DNA from: Granulosicoccus antarcticus IMCC3135
GTDB lineage: Bacteria > Pseudomonadota > Gammaproteobacteria > Granulosicoccales > Granulosicoccaceae
NCBI RefSeq assembly: GCF_002215215.1
Contig: NZ_CP018632.1
Coordinates: forward strand, 3,282,501 to 3,346,500
Length of the DNA stretch: 64,000 bases
Direction: 5' to 3'
How positions within the stretch are numbered: position 1 is the stretch's first letter; each line of letters opens with the position of its first letter. Positions 18,456 through 27,067 of this stretch are shown here, in pieces. The notes under the pieces were generated by a model. It had not been told where the DNA came from and made no database searches. It saw only the letters and a list, made by a program, of their open reading frames with translations. Position numbers and translations under genes: made by a program.

Positions 18456-20522
18456 CTAGTTTTCCGACAGCCTGCGTTGCAGCGCAGCGTAGGCTGGTTT
18501 GGTCTGATATCGACGGTCGAATATCAAGGGGTTGAACTCATCACGCCATGAGTACATGTCGGTGAAACCCCAGATCTGATAAGCCTTGCAACGCGCTTGC
18601 TCCAGGCACAGCGACAGGACTTCCTCATAGACAACCGCCTGTTGGGCTTCTGTCATGCCGTTGCGGATAGAGACATCCAGTTCGGTAATATAGATGTCCA
18701 GATCCAGATCGGCCATCTTCTGGAAGGTGGCAGCCACCTCATCAAACCGGTCAAAATCGGCATCCAGGTGCATCTGAAAACCGACACCGTCCACCGGCGT
18801 ACCAGCATCCTTGAGCGAGGTCATCAAGGCGATCAGACCATCCGATTTCGGGCCGGCAAAGCTGACATCGTAGTCGTTGTACAGCAATGTCGCATCGGGG
18901 GCAGAAAGCCGCGCCTGACGAAAGGCAATATCGATGAAGTCGCCCCCCATGGCCTCATACCAGGTGGAGTGACGCAATGTACCATCGGCTTCCAGTGCCT
19001 CGTTGACAACGTCCCAGATAGGCACATCGTCGGCATAGCGAGTCAGGACACGATCGATGAATTCTCGCATATGTGTTTCGCGATCTGCCAGCTCTGAGCG
19101 CTTGATCCAGCCTGGCAATTGTGTGTACCAAACCAGGGTATGACCATGAACTGCCTGTCTGCTGACCTTGGCAAGCTGGATCAGGTTGTCCGCCTGTGCC
19201 CAGCGATACTTGCCAGGCAGAGGGTTCAGCAGATCCCATTTCAATGAGTTTTCAGTCGTCACGAAATTGAATTCTTCAGCGGCAATGTCCGCGTACAAGG
19301 CACCGTCAGGGCGTTCGTAGAACCCTTGCAAGGCGGCGTAGCCGAACAGCAGGTCGCGACTTGCAGCCAGATCGCGCAAGCGGCTGCCAGGGCGGATGAA
19401 ATCGTCCTCTTCCAGCACTTCCAGTGTCACGGTGCGCGAATAGGTCAGGCTGGCATCGTCAGAATCAATGGCCGTCAGTTCCAGCACCAGGGTTTCGGCG
19501 GTTCGCGGAGTGAAGCGCAGGATGGTGAAATCCGGCTCGCTGTAATGCGGCACGATGGTCGCGCCCGCTGGTGGGTTGGCAATCTCCAGGGTGGGGATAG
19601 TGCCATTCGGGTCGGTGACCTTGATGTAGAGCGTTACCGGATCGTTGACACGCAGGGTGTGAGGTTTGATTTCGTTGATGGAAGGTGATCGGTTGACGAT
19701 ACTTTGCGGGTCTGACGGCATCTTCACCCTGATACGAACGGTACGCTCGGTGCGATAGTAGGGCTCCACCGGGTCGGTGGCCGTGATGGTGAACTCGCGA
19801 ATGCCGACATCGGGCTGCAGTGGCTGCCAGATCAGTGAACGCGTACCGTTGAGATTGTCCACATAGCGGGCTCCTGGAGGAATGGCATAAGGAAACAACC
19901 CCGGTATGCCTCCGTCAGCATCCAGTGGGCGAAGCACCAGATTGAGCTCTTCGCCGGCAAAGACTTCGACATCATTCAGATTTTCAAAGTAGGGCAAGGA
20001 ATTGGTGCTGGTGTCGACGTCATCGGGTATATAGGTGACTGCGGGTAATGGACCTGCTTCAAAATCCGCATCGGTCAGAACGCCGAAGTCATCATCCAGA
20101 TCACGGTCAGGATTCCGAACGACGAAGAACTCACTGACGGTTGTCACAGGACCTGTGGATCTGACCGGTTCGCTGTCAGCTCCGGGGGCAGGCGTCAATG
20201 GTTGGCTCGGCAGAGGCTCCAGAACCCGATCAGGGGTGATCTCTGGTGAGACGACGACTGTCGGCGTGTCCGTATTGTCAGTGTCGGGCTCGCCGCCAGT
20301 GGTCGTGTCCGGGTTGTCGCCAGTGTCGTTATCGGTATCCGGCGTGGCATCGTCCGGCACGTTTCCTGTGTCCGTGCCGCTTGGCGGCGCGTCATTGGAT
20401 GGATTCGAGTTACTGGAAGAGCTGCAGCCACTGACAAGCGCCAGTGCGAACAATAGTGCTAGGGGAGGCAGTCGTTTGTATCCTACTGTAATCACAGAGG
20501 GTATGTGTTTATCGAACATCAA
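18456..20522 (-). CDS. GH10 xylanase lipoprotein with cadherin-like repeats
   Basis: A 688-residue lipoprotein. The signal peptide ends in LALVSGC, with lipidated Cys33. A Ser/Asn/Asp/Thr-rich low-complexity linker (about residues 34-110) follows. Two cadherin/dystroglycan-like Ig modules come next (about 165-275 and 285-370). The C-terminal glycoside hydrolase family 10 catalytic domain spans about 385-685. Catalytic residues are visible: acid/base Glu508 in VVNEALEADG and nucleophile Glu614 in ITELDVS. The substrate motifs TTENSLKWDLLNP and HGHTLVWYTQLPGW are also present. It should cleave internal beta-1,4-xylosidic bonds at the cell surface. No other xylan genes are adjacent. Confidence 0.92.
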   Translation of the reverse strand: MMFDKHIPSVITVGYKRLPPLALLFALALVSGCSSSSNSNPSNDAPPSGTDTGNVPDDATPDTDNDTGDNPDTTTGGEPDTDNTDTPTVVVSPEITPDRVLEPLPSQPLTPAPGADSEPVRSTGPVTTVSEFFVVRNPDRDLDDDFGVLTDADFEAGPLPAVTYIPDDVDTSTNSLPYFENLNDVEVFAGEELNLVLRPLDADGGIPGLFPYAIPPGARYVDNLNGTRSLIWQPLQPDVGIREFTITATDPVEPYYRTERTVRIRVKMPSDPQSIVNRSPSINEIKPHTLRVNDPVTLYIKVTDPNGTIPTLEIANPPAGATIVPHYSEPDFTILRFTPRTAETLVLELTAIDSDDASLTYSRTVTLEVLEEDDFIRPGSRLRDLAASRDLLFGYAALQGFYERPDGALYADIAAEEFNFVTTENSLKWDLLNPLPGKYRWAQADNLIQLAKVSRQAVHGHTLVWYTQLPGWIKRSELADRETHMREFIDRVLTRYADDVPIWDVVNEALEADGTLRHSTWYEAMGGDFIDIAFRQARLSAPDATLLYNDYDVSFAGPKSDGLIALMTSLKDAGTPVDGVGFQMHLDADFDRFDEVAATFQKMADLDLDIYITELDVSIRNGMTEAQQAVVYEEVLSLCLEQARCKAYQIWGFTDMYSWRDEFNPLIFDRRYQTKPAYAALQRRLSEN

Positions 20523-20728
20523 GGATTAGCTATATCAGTGAGATGATGGAGGTAGGATAGTTCGCCATTGCAGAAGTGTTTGTTACCGCTATTGCAGAAG
20601 CAGGCGAGAACGGAGTAATCAGGGGCTATTTTTTCAGAAATGTGATGTTCCTGCAGATCAGGCTTCATTAATCGTTCAGGATTACTGGCAGAACGGTCAA
20701 ATAATTCCGAAAACGAACGAGACAAGCC

Positions 20729-21100
20729 ATGGGAAGTCTTCATCATCTGCCAACAGCGGCGGATGCTCACGCACGGTTGCTTGAACAGCTGGTCACTCAG
20801 GCTATTGCTGCTCACCCGGACCCTGAGGTGGCGCAAGCCTGGGCGGCGATGGCCCGTGAGTCCATTGCTCGCTATCCGAGTCCGCCCATGCCAAGTCAGC
20901 CGGTACTCGATCTGGAACAGGTAGGGGGTCTGGATCCAAAACAGAGCCTGCGACTACAAACCATCACTCAGGATTGGCTCGAAGGCTATCTGCATGATGT
21001 CCGCAATCAGTTGATGTGCATTCATCGAGATTTTCTGGTCTTGCAGAAACGCGTTGCCGAGCTGGAAGCGGCTCAGGGAGCCGGTAGTCCTCCGGCTTGA
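20729..21100 (+). CDS. Hypothetical helical protein
   Basis: A 123-residue soluble protein, helix-rich, with a proline-rich break (RYPSPPMPSQP, about 50-60). The C-terminal amphipathic helix or coiled coil (DWLEGYLHDVRNQLMCIHRDFLVLQKRVAELEAAQ) suggests oligomerisation or partner binding. It is divergent from the xylanase gene across 206 bases and convergent with the DUF3750 gene. No family assigned. Confidence 0.6.
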   Translation: MGSLHHLPTAADAHARLLEQLVTQAIAAHPDPEVAQAWAAMARESIARYPSPPMPSQPVLDLEQVGGLDPKQSLRLQTITQDWLEGYLHDVRNQLMCIHRDFLVLQKRVAELEAAQGAGSPPA

Positions 21101-21161
21101 TAATGAGAGCTGCCTGAACCCGTAACGATAAAGATGGAGGACTACTCGTCAACTTCAAGGC

Positions 21162-21944
21162 TCACGAATCGGGCAATGTCAGTCTTCTTGCCTCTGGAAA
21201 TCCCAGTCGGCCGATACCGGGTAGCTTTATTGCAGGTGGGTACAGATCGATACCGGCCGTCAAGCCCAGTAAATTGAATTCAATACCTTCTTCGATACCG
21301 GCAAGAATACCGGCGTAACCTTGAAAGGATATTTGCGCACCGGTGCCGCTGGGAGTCAGGGCTAGCAGAGCGCCTCCGGGCAGGTAGTCCTTGCCGATGG
21401 CATTACTGGGTAGCTCCAGTCTCAGCTGAGGGACCTGTCGTGCCAGGTAGGCGGTGAAGGTATTGCTGTTGGGACCGGGCCATACCTTGTACGTTTTATC
21501 GTAAGGGTAATCCCGGGCGGCCTGATGCAGGCGGGTAATCAACTCATCTACCTGCTCACCACCGCGCATATCGCGCAGCAGCAGCGGATAATTACCAAAC
21601 CACATGCCGTCAGGTGTGCCCCTGCGCACCTGTACTGCCGATCCTCCCCAATAAACCCGATAGCCGATGACTTCCAGGCGCGTGTAGTGTTTTTCATCAC
21701 GACGTTTGGTTGCAATCCAGGTGTGGACTCCGAATGCACCGCGCCAGCGAGCTGCCCGGGCAGCATAGACCTGGATGACGGCTTCATCTGATTCAGCTGA
21801 GGGGGCCTGCTGGGTGCTGCCATGGCGACTCTGGCTGCGCGATGCGCCTGGATCTTCGGTGTAATGGGCGGCCACCATGCAGCCAACGGGCATGAAGAAC
21901 AGCAAAATGATGATGGACAGGATTCGCCACATTCTCGTTTTCAT
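21162..21944 (-). CDS. DUF3750 family membrane-anchored protein
   Basis: A 260-residue protein with one N-terminal membrane or signal segment (RILSIIILLFFMPVGCMVAA) and a periplasmic domain. The sequence AARAARWRGAFGVHTWIATKR, with HYTRLEVIGYRVYWGG, WFGNYPLLLRDMRGGEQVDELI and YKVWPGPNSNTF, is characteristic of DUF3750, whose function is unknown. The GPNSNTF segment with a nearby His resembles motifs in NlpC/P60-like folds, but that is speculative. Confidence 0.8.
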   Translation of the reverse strand: MKTRMWRILSIIILLFFMPVGCMVAAHYTEDPGASRSQSRHGSTQQAPSAESDEAVIQVYAARAARWRGAFGVHTWIATKRRDEKHYTRLEVIGYRVYWGGSAVQVRRGTPDGMWFGNYPLLLRDMRGGEQVDELITRLHQAARDYPYDKTYKVWPGPNSNTFTAYLARQVPQLRLELPSNAIGKDYLPGGALLALTPSGTGAQISFQGYAGILAGIEEGIEFNLLGLTAGIDLYPPAIKLPGIGRLGFPEARRLTLPDS

Positions 21945-22045
21945 TTATCGATCAGCTTGTTTACGGGGCGTTGGAGTCCTTGAAAGACAGTTAGTTCGAC
22001 TATCTGACTTGGCAAATGGGTACACAATCCGGTAGGCTTCGTCAC

Positions 22046-22783
22046 ATGAAAAAACGACTCGAAGGAAAACGCGCACTGGTTACGGCCGCTGCGCAAGGGA
22101 TTGGTGAAGCAACGGCTCGCGCCTTTGCGGAGGCTGGCGCCACTGTGGTGGCAACAGATATCAATGCGGAAAAACTGGCCGAGCTTGATTCAGTGCCGGG
22201 GATCACGACACAAGTGCTGAACGTGATGGATCGCGCTGCGATCGAAGCATTTTTCAAAGACGAAGCGGCGTTCGACATTTTGTTCAACTGCGCCGGTACT
22301 GTCCATAATGGCTCAATACTCGATTGCACTGACGATGATTGGGATATGGCGTTTAATTTGAACGTTAAAAGCATGTTTCACATGAGCCAGGCTGTGCTGC
22401 CGGGCATGATTGCGGCCGGAACGGGTTCCATCATCAATATTTCATCCATTGCTGCCCATAAAGGGTTGCCGAACCGCTTCGCTTATGGCGCATCAAAGGC
22501 CGCTGTACTGGGCTTGACCAAGGCTATCGCGGCTGATTTCGTCACAAATGGCATTCGCTGTAATTCCATCTGTCCTGGAACCGTACAGTCTCCATCATTG
22601 AACGATCGTATTGCAGCCTTTGAAGATCCGGTAGCAGCGCGCAAGCAATTCGTAGCCAGACAGCCTATGGGGCGCCTTGGTAGTGTTGATGAAATTGCAG
22701 CGGCTGCCATGTATCTGGCCAGTGATGATTCCGTATTCACCACCGGCACTCAAATGAACGTCGACGGTGGTATGTCCATATGA
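22046..22783 (+). CDS. Short-chain dehydrogenase, DHRS6 / KDF dehydrogenase-like
   Basis: A 245-residue classical SDR. The cofactor motif is TAAAQGIGEATA with ATDIN, indicating NAD preference; catalytic residues are the Ser of NISSIAA and the Y-GAS-K segment. The CPGTVQSPSLNDRI segment and the C-terminal VDGGMSI match the DHRS6/2-keto-3-deoxy-L-fuconate dehydrogenase branch, which oxidises hydroxyacids. The start at 22046 (MKKRLEGKRALVTAAAQ) is chosen over 22016 by homology. Its TGA overlaps the ATG of the next gene, so the two are translationally coupled. In this context it probably oxidises or reduces a sugar-acid-like or sulfonate intermediate. Confidence 0.85.
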   Translation: MKKRLEGKRALVTAAAQGIGEATARAFAEAGATVVATDINAEKLAELDSVPGITTQVLNVMDRAAIEAFFKDEAAFDILFNCAGTVHNGSILDCTDDDWDMAFNLNVKSMFHMSQAVLPGMIAAGTGSIINISSIAAHKGLPNRFAYGASKAAVLGLTKAIAADFVTNGIRCNSICPGTVQSPSLNDRIAAFEDPVAARKQFVARQPMGRLGSVDEIAAAAMYLASDDSVFTTGTQMNVDGGMSI

Positions 22784-23661
22784 TCAGCAAATCTGAAAGA
22801 GTAGGTTTTATTGGTCTTGGCGCCATGGGTGTGGGTATGGCTGCCAATGTGATCGCCAAGGGATATCCCTTGACTATCATGGGTCACACTCGCCGTGAGC
22901 CGGTTGAGCGCCTGGTCGCTCTGGGTGCGACTGAGGTCAAGACTCCTGCCGAAATGCGCGCACAGTGCGACGTCATTATCTTGTGTGTGACCACATCCGA
23001 TGCCGTTGAGGCCATCGTTCTGGGTGACGATGGCTTGCTTGCTGGCGGCGATAACCCCTTTATGCTGATCGATTGCGGCACCTCTAAGCCGGATTCGACA
23101 CTGATGCTGGGTGCCAAACTGGCTGAATCCGGTTGTTCCATGATGGATGTGCCTCTGGGACGTTCTGCCGCTGCCGCCGAAGCGGGTACGCTGAACATGA
23201 TGGCTGGTGGTAGTGAGGCTGATTTCAATCGCGCCAAGCCGCTGCTGGAAACCATGTCTGAAAACCTGTTCCATGTAGGTGAGCTGAGTGCAGGGCATCG
23301 CATCAAGCTGATCAACAATGGTTATTCCATGGCCGTGGCCTGTCTGGCTGCCGAGGCGGTAGCAACGGCACGAGCTGGCAACGTTGATGTGAAAGTACTG
23401 CATCAGGTGATGGGAGCAGGTCCGAATCGCAGTGACTTCTTTGACTGGATGATGGAAGCTGCAGTTTCCGGTGATGAGAGCAAGCTGGAGTTTGCGCTGA
23501 AGAACGGCTACAAGGACATGGGCTATTTTGGGGCGATGGCGGATGAGGTCGGTGTTGATGCAACGCTGCCTAAAGCGGCTACTGCACGTCTGAAGGCTTT
23601 GGTTGAAGCGGGTCATGGTGATGATTTCGTACCAGCCGTGATGCGTCTGATCCAGAAGTAG
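22780..23661 (+). CDS. YihU-like beta-hydroxyacid dehydrogenase
   Basis: A 293-residue NAD(P)-binding protein of the 3-hydroxyisobutyrate dehydrogenase family. The N-terminal Rossmann motif is VGFIGLGAMGVGMAANVI; the catalytic lysine is in GHRIKLINNGYSMAV. The substrate loop reads SMMDVPLGRSAAAAEAGTLN instead of the usual D-x-P-V-S-G-G. From memory this matches E. coli YihU (SMMDVPVGRT), the sulfolactaldehyde reductase of sulfoglycolysis, more than GarR or MmsB. The substrate is therefore probably a small aldehyde/alcohol pair with a strongly anionic tail. It overlaps the SDR gene by four bases and is followed by an intrinsic-type terminator. Confidence 0.85.
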   Translation: MISKSERVGFIGLGAMGVGMAANVIAKGYPLTIMGHTRREPVERLVALGATEVKTPAEMRAQCDVIILCVTTSDAVEAIVLGDDGLLAGGDNPFMLIDCGTSKPDSTLMLGAKLAESGCSMMDVPLGRSAAAAEAGTLNMMAGGSEADFNRAKPLLETMSENLFHVGELSAGHRIKLINNGYSMAVACLAAEAVATARAGNVDVKVLHQVMGAGPNRSDFFDWMMEAAVSGDESKLEFALKNGYKDMGYFGAMADEVGVDATLPKAATARLKALVEAGHGDDFVPAVMRLIQK

Positions 23662-23687
23662 GCGCGATTTTTCGCCTATTCCAAGAG

Positions 23688-23725
23688 CACCGCAGTGCAG
23701 CCTGAAGGCGATGCTGCGGTGTTTT
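23688..23725 (+). terminator. Intrinsic terminator after the SDR-YihU pair
   Basis: CACCGCAG / CTGCGGTG forms an 8-bp stem with an 18-base loop, followed directly by TTTT. A smaller hairpin, TAGGCG / CGCCTA (23659-23678), overlaps the preceding stop. This suggests the UxaA-family gene downstream has its own promoter, or that read-through is limited. Confidence 0.65.
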
Positions 23726-23752
23726 CACTACAAACTGATGTTGTGACTAAAA

Positions 23753-25336
23753 ATGGTTGAATCCACGCCCGTTGTCTGGCTTGATGGCAAAGAATCTGCC
23801 GGTCAGCCATTTCTCAGACTGTCCGCCATCGATAATGTGGCGGTGGCTCTGAGGACTCTGAAACCCGGTGAGGAGCTATCCTTGCCAGCTGCGACGCCAG
23901 ATCAGGAGGCAACGACGGTGGTGGTGGCCGCCCGCATCATGAAAGGCCACAAGGTTGCGCTGTCTGATCTGAACAAAGGCGCACGGGTGGTGAAATATGC
24001 ACAGTTGATCGGCGTGGCAGCCGAGGACATCAAGTCGGGGGAGCATGTGCATTCCCATAATCTGTCCTTCATCAATAACGATACAGCCTATGCTCGCAAT
24101 GCTGAGCTGAAGCCTGAAACCATCGAATCAAGCGATACGTTTCAGGGCTACAAGCGAGCCGATGGTCGCGTCGGCACTCGAAATTACATCGCTGTCATCA
24201 GCAGTGTCAATTGCTCTGCCACCGTTGCCAACCGAATTTCCGAAGCATTCAATCATGGCAAGCTGGACGACTACGCCAATGTTGATGGTGTCGTCGCTTT
24301 TACGCATGGTACGGGCTGTGGCATGGACTCGGCCGGTGAAGGATTCCAGAACCTGCAACGGGTGCTGGCAGGATATGCGCGTCATCCCAATGTTGGCGGT
24401 GTTCTGCTGGTAGGACTTGGCTGTGAGAACAGTCAGATAGCAGGCACCATCGAGTCGCACAAGCTTGCCACTGGTCCCTTGCTGCGTGTCATGAATATCC
24501 AGACGACAGGTGGCCATGTCAAAACCATTGCTCGTGGTGTCGAAATCATCGAGAGCATGCTTGACGAGGTAGGTAGCATACAACGTGAAACTTGTCCGGC
24601 ATCCGCGTTGACAGTGGCATTGCAATGCGGCGGGTCTGATGCGTGGTCAGGCATCACGGCTAACCCGGCGTTGGGTTACGCCTCTGATTTGCTGGTCAGG
24701 CAGGGCGGTACTGCGGTACTGGCGGAAACTCCGGAAATCTATGGTGCCGAGCATTTGTTGACGCAGCGCGCCGCCTCTGACGAGGTCGCGGCTGAGCTCA
24801 TGAACCGGATCTCCTGGTGGCAAGACTACGTGGCTCGCAACAATGGCTCGCTTGATAACAACCCGTCGCCGGGCAACAAACTGGGTGGTCTGACGACCAT
24901 CCTGGAAAAGTCATTAGGCGCGGTTGCCAAGGGTGGCACGACCATGCTCAATGGCGTCTTTCGCTATGCAGAGCAGGTCGACAAGCCGGGATTTGTTTTC
25001 ATGGATTCACCCGGTTACGATCCGGCCTCTGTTACAGGTCAGATCGCATCGGGCTGCAACCTTGTCGTGTTCACGACTGGACGGGGTTCCACGTTTGGCA
25101 GCAAGCCTGCGCCTTGCATGAAAGTGGCCACCAACACCGATATGTACCGGCAGTTGTCAGATGATATGGACATCAATGCAGGCACCATTGTCAGTGACGG
25201 CGACTCGGTGGCAGAGGTGGGTGAACGTATCTATCGTCGTCTGCTCGAAGTCGCCTCTGGTTCTGTCACGCTGAGTGAGGGACATGGACTGGGTGATCAC
25301 GAATTTGTGCCATGGCAAATCGGTGCGACCATGTGA
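23753..25336 (+). CDS. UxaA family altronate-dehydratase-like lyase
   Basis: A 527-residue protein with an N-terminal SAF domain (about residues 20-110; GHKVALSDLNKGARVVKYAQLIG) joined to the large UxaA C-terminal domain (from about 135). The latter shows YKRADGRVGTRNYIAVISSVNC, GTGCGMDSAG, LGCENSQIAGTI, LQCGGSDAWSGITANPALG, ETPEIYGAEHLLTQRA, NNPSPGNKLGGLTTILEKSLGA and MDINAGTIV. The sequence is closer to altronate dehydratase (UxaA) than to galactarate dehydratase (GarD). The same superfamily includes SuyAB sulfolactate sulfo-lyase, so the exact reaction (dehydration versus desulfonation) cannot be fixed by eye. It has no clear ribosome site and follows a terminator. Confidence 0.85.
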   Translation: MVESTPVVWLDGKESAGQPFLRLSAIDNVAVALRTLKPGEELSLPAATPDQEATTVVVAARIMKGHKVALSDLNKGARVVKYAQLIGVAAEDIKSGEHVHSHNLSFINNDTAYARNAELKPETIESSDTFQGYKRADGRVGTRNYIAVISSVNCSATVANRISEAFNHGKLDDYANVDGVVAFTHGTGCGMDSAGEGFQNLQRVLAGYARHPNVGGVLLVGLGCENSQIAGTIESHKLATGPLLRVMNIQTTGGHVKTIARGVEIIESMLDEVGSIQRETCPASALTVALQCGGSDAWSGITANPALGYASDLLVRQGGTAVLAETPEIYGAEHLLTQRAASDEVAAELMNRISWWQDYVARNNGSLDNNPSPGNKLGGLTTILEKSLGAVAKGGTTMLNGVFRYAEQVDKPGFVFMDSPGYDPASVTGQIASGCNLVVFTTGRGSTFGSKPAPCMKVATNTDMYRQLSDDMDINAGTIVSDGDSVAEVGERIYRRLLEVASGSVTLSEGHGLGDHEFVPWQIGATM

Positions 25337-25373
25337 GCTTGCTGGTGAAAGTCTGGGCACAGGGCTGACTGCC

Positions 25374-26267
25374 ATGCACACTCTTGTATTGGGAGCAGGC
25401 TTCAGTGGACAATCTATTGCGATAAAGGCCGCCGAGTTCGGTTCGGTCTGTGGCACGCGCCGAAGCCCGGAAGGTCTGGATGAGCTGGGCGCTATGGGAG
25501 TTCCGGGCTGTCTTGTGGATAGCAGTGCCAGTGATATGTTGCTGGAGCAGCTTGCCCGCGTTACGCATTTGGTGGTCTGTGTAGCCCCCGCACGACAGCA
25601 ACCATTGCAGGATCCCATGCTGGATTTGCTGCGCCCATGGGTAGATGCATTATCCCAAGGCGGCAAGCAGACGCCTCTGCGATCACTGGAATGGATTGGT
25701 TATCTGTCGACTATCGGTGTCTACGGGGATCATGGCGGTCACTGGGTCACCGAGGATACGCCCTGTACCTCGATGCAGCCTCGTTCACTGGCAAGGCGTG
25801 ATGCAGAACAGGCGTGGCAAGCCCTGGGTGGTGAGCTCTCTGTGCCTGTCAGTGTGCTGCGGCTGTCGGGTATTTATGGACCAGGTCGTAATGCGGTAAA
25901 AGATGCCATGGCGGGCAGGGCACGCATGTTGATCAAGCCTGATCAGGTGTTCAATCGCATCCATGTACAGGACCTGGCAACGGCGACCATGAAGGCTGCC
26001 AGCACAGGCTTTGATGGCATTCTCAACATTACCGATGACGAACCGGCGCCACCGCAGGACGTTATCCGATATGCTCATCGTCTCATTGGCAAGTCTGATT
26101 CTGAGCCTGAAGCACAGGATTTTGCGACTGCCGACATTACGCCCATGGCCCGCTCTTTCTACAGCGAAAACAAGCGAGTCAGTAATGAGCGAAGCAAAAA
26201 GGTGTTGGACATGGAATACCGTTATCCCACCTACAAACAGGGCCTGGATTCAATTGTGGAACTTTAA
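25374..26267 (+). CDS. YeeZ-like NAD(P)-binding epimerase-family protein
   Basis: A 297-residue atypical extended SDR. It begins MHTLVLGAGFSGQSIAIKA with a Gly-rich dinucleotide motif. It continues with VVCVAPARQQP, EWIGYLSTIGVYGDHGGHWV, a VLRLSGIYGPGRN segment and an NRIHVQDLATA segment, as in E. coli YeeZ. The catalytic Tyr-x-x-x-Lys is replaced by RSLARRDAEQ (Arg-x-x-x-Glu), so classical epimerase or dehydrogenase chemistry is doubtful. The open frame reaches back to 25275, inside the preceding gene, but the family start is at 25374. It lies between the UxaA-family and TauE/SafE genes, probably in one transcript. Confidence 0.78.
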   Translation: MHTLVLGAGFSGQSIAIKAAEFGSVCGTRRSPEGLDELGAMGVPGCLVDSSASDMLLEQLARVTHLVVCVAPARQQPLQDPMLDLLRPWVDALSQGGKQTPLRSLEWIGYLSTIGVYGDHGGHWVTEDTPCTSMQPRSLARRDAEQAWQALGGELSVPVSVLRLSGIYGPGRNAVKDAMAGRARMLIKPDQVFNRIHVQDLATATMKAASTGFDGILNITDDEPAPPQDVIRYAHRLIGKSDSEPEAQDFATADITPMARSFYSENKRVSNERSKKVLDMEYRYPTYKQGLDSIVEL

Positions 26268-26287
26268 AGGCAAGAGGTCTGTGCATT

Positions 26288-27067
26288 TTGTTTGATTCTC
26301 TGATGCAAGCCCTCTCGGCTGAAACGTTGTTGACACCGTTGATGCTCAGTGCTGTCGCTATCTACTTCGTTGCCGGTGTCATCAAGGGCATGCTGGGTAT
26401 CGGATTTCCGACGGCGGCGGTCAGTCTGCTGGCGCAGGTGACTGATGCCCGCACCGCGATATCTCTGGTCGTCATACCCATGGTGGTCACCAATGCCTGG
26501 CAAGTCTGGCGTAGCCGGCGAGTGAGCTGGGTATTGAAGAGCTTCTGGTTGCTCCTGGTCGTTATGCTGGTGCTGACTGCATTATTCTCACAGGTGTCCG
26601 TGCTGGTGCCGGTGGCACTGCTGACGGGAGTGCTGGGCCTGATAGTGACCGTGTATTCAGCATCCAGTCTGTATCGGCCGATATTCTTCATTCCCGACAG
26701 ACTTGATCGGATAGCGCAAGTCACAGCCGGAGTCAGTGCTGGCATCATGGCAGGGCTGGTCGGTGTCTGGGCTCCGCCGATCCTGATCTATCTGAATGCC
26801 AGACGCATCAGCAAGGAGGCGTTCGTTGCTACAACCGGAGTCCTGATGTGCCTGGGCAGCATTGTTCTATTCACCGGCTATGTGAAAGCAGGCCTGATTG
26901 GCGGTTCAATCATGGTGATGTCCAGCCTCTTGCTGGTGCCATCACTGCTCGGGTTCAGCAGTGGTGAATGGATAAGGCACCGCATGTCAGCCAAGCGTTT
27001 CGAACGCGTGTTGCTGTGGTTTTTCCTGATCATGGGGCTTAATCTGATCAGGCGCGCGTTTATCTAG
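26288..27067 (+). CDS. TauE/SafE family anion exporter
   Basis: A 259-residue membrane protein with about eight hydrophobic segments, starting with AVAIYFVAGVIKGMLGIGFPTAAV, the family's first repeat. The second repeat is AGVSAGIMAGLVGVWAPPILIYL. TauE/SafE proteins are thought to export sulfite, sulfoacetate or other small anions. The start is a TTG preceded by an AGAGG box about 10 bases upstream; no ATG lies upstream in frame. The 3' end overlaps that of the convergent cysK by eight bases. Its company (YihU-like, UxaA-like, cysteine synthase) fits sulfite or sulfonate export, but this is inference. Confidence 0.82.
   Translation: MFDSLMQALSAETLLTPLMLSAVAIYFVAGVIKGMLGIGFPTAAVSLLAQVTDARTAISLVVIPMVVTNAWQVWRSRRVSWVLKSFWLLLVVMLVLTALFSQVSVLVPVALLTGVLGLIVTVYSASSLYRPIFFIPDRLDRIAQVTAGVSAGIMAGLVGVWAPPILIYLNARRISKEAFVATTGVLMCLGSIVLFTGYVKAGLIGGSIMVMSSLLLVPSLLGFSSGEWIRHRMSAKRFERVLLWFFLIMGLNLIRRAFI

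Noticed and set aside
23753-25336. Galactarate dehydratase (GarD)
   Set aside because: Residues in the ETPEIYGAEHLLTQRA and MDINAGTIV regions and the C-terminal DHEFVPWQIGA fit altronate dehydratase better than GarD.
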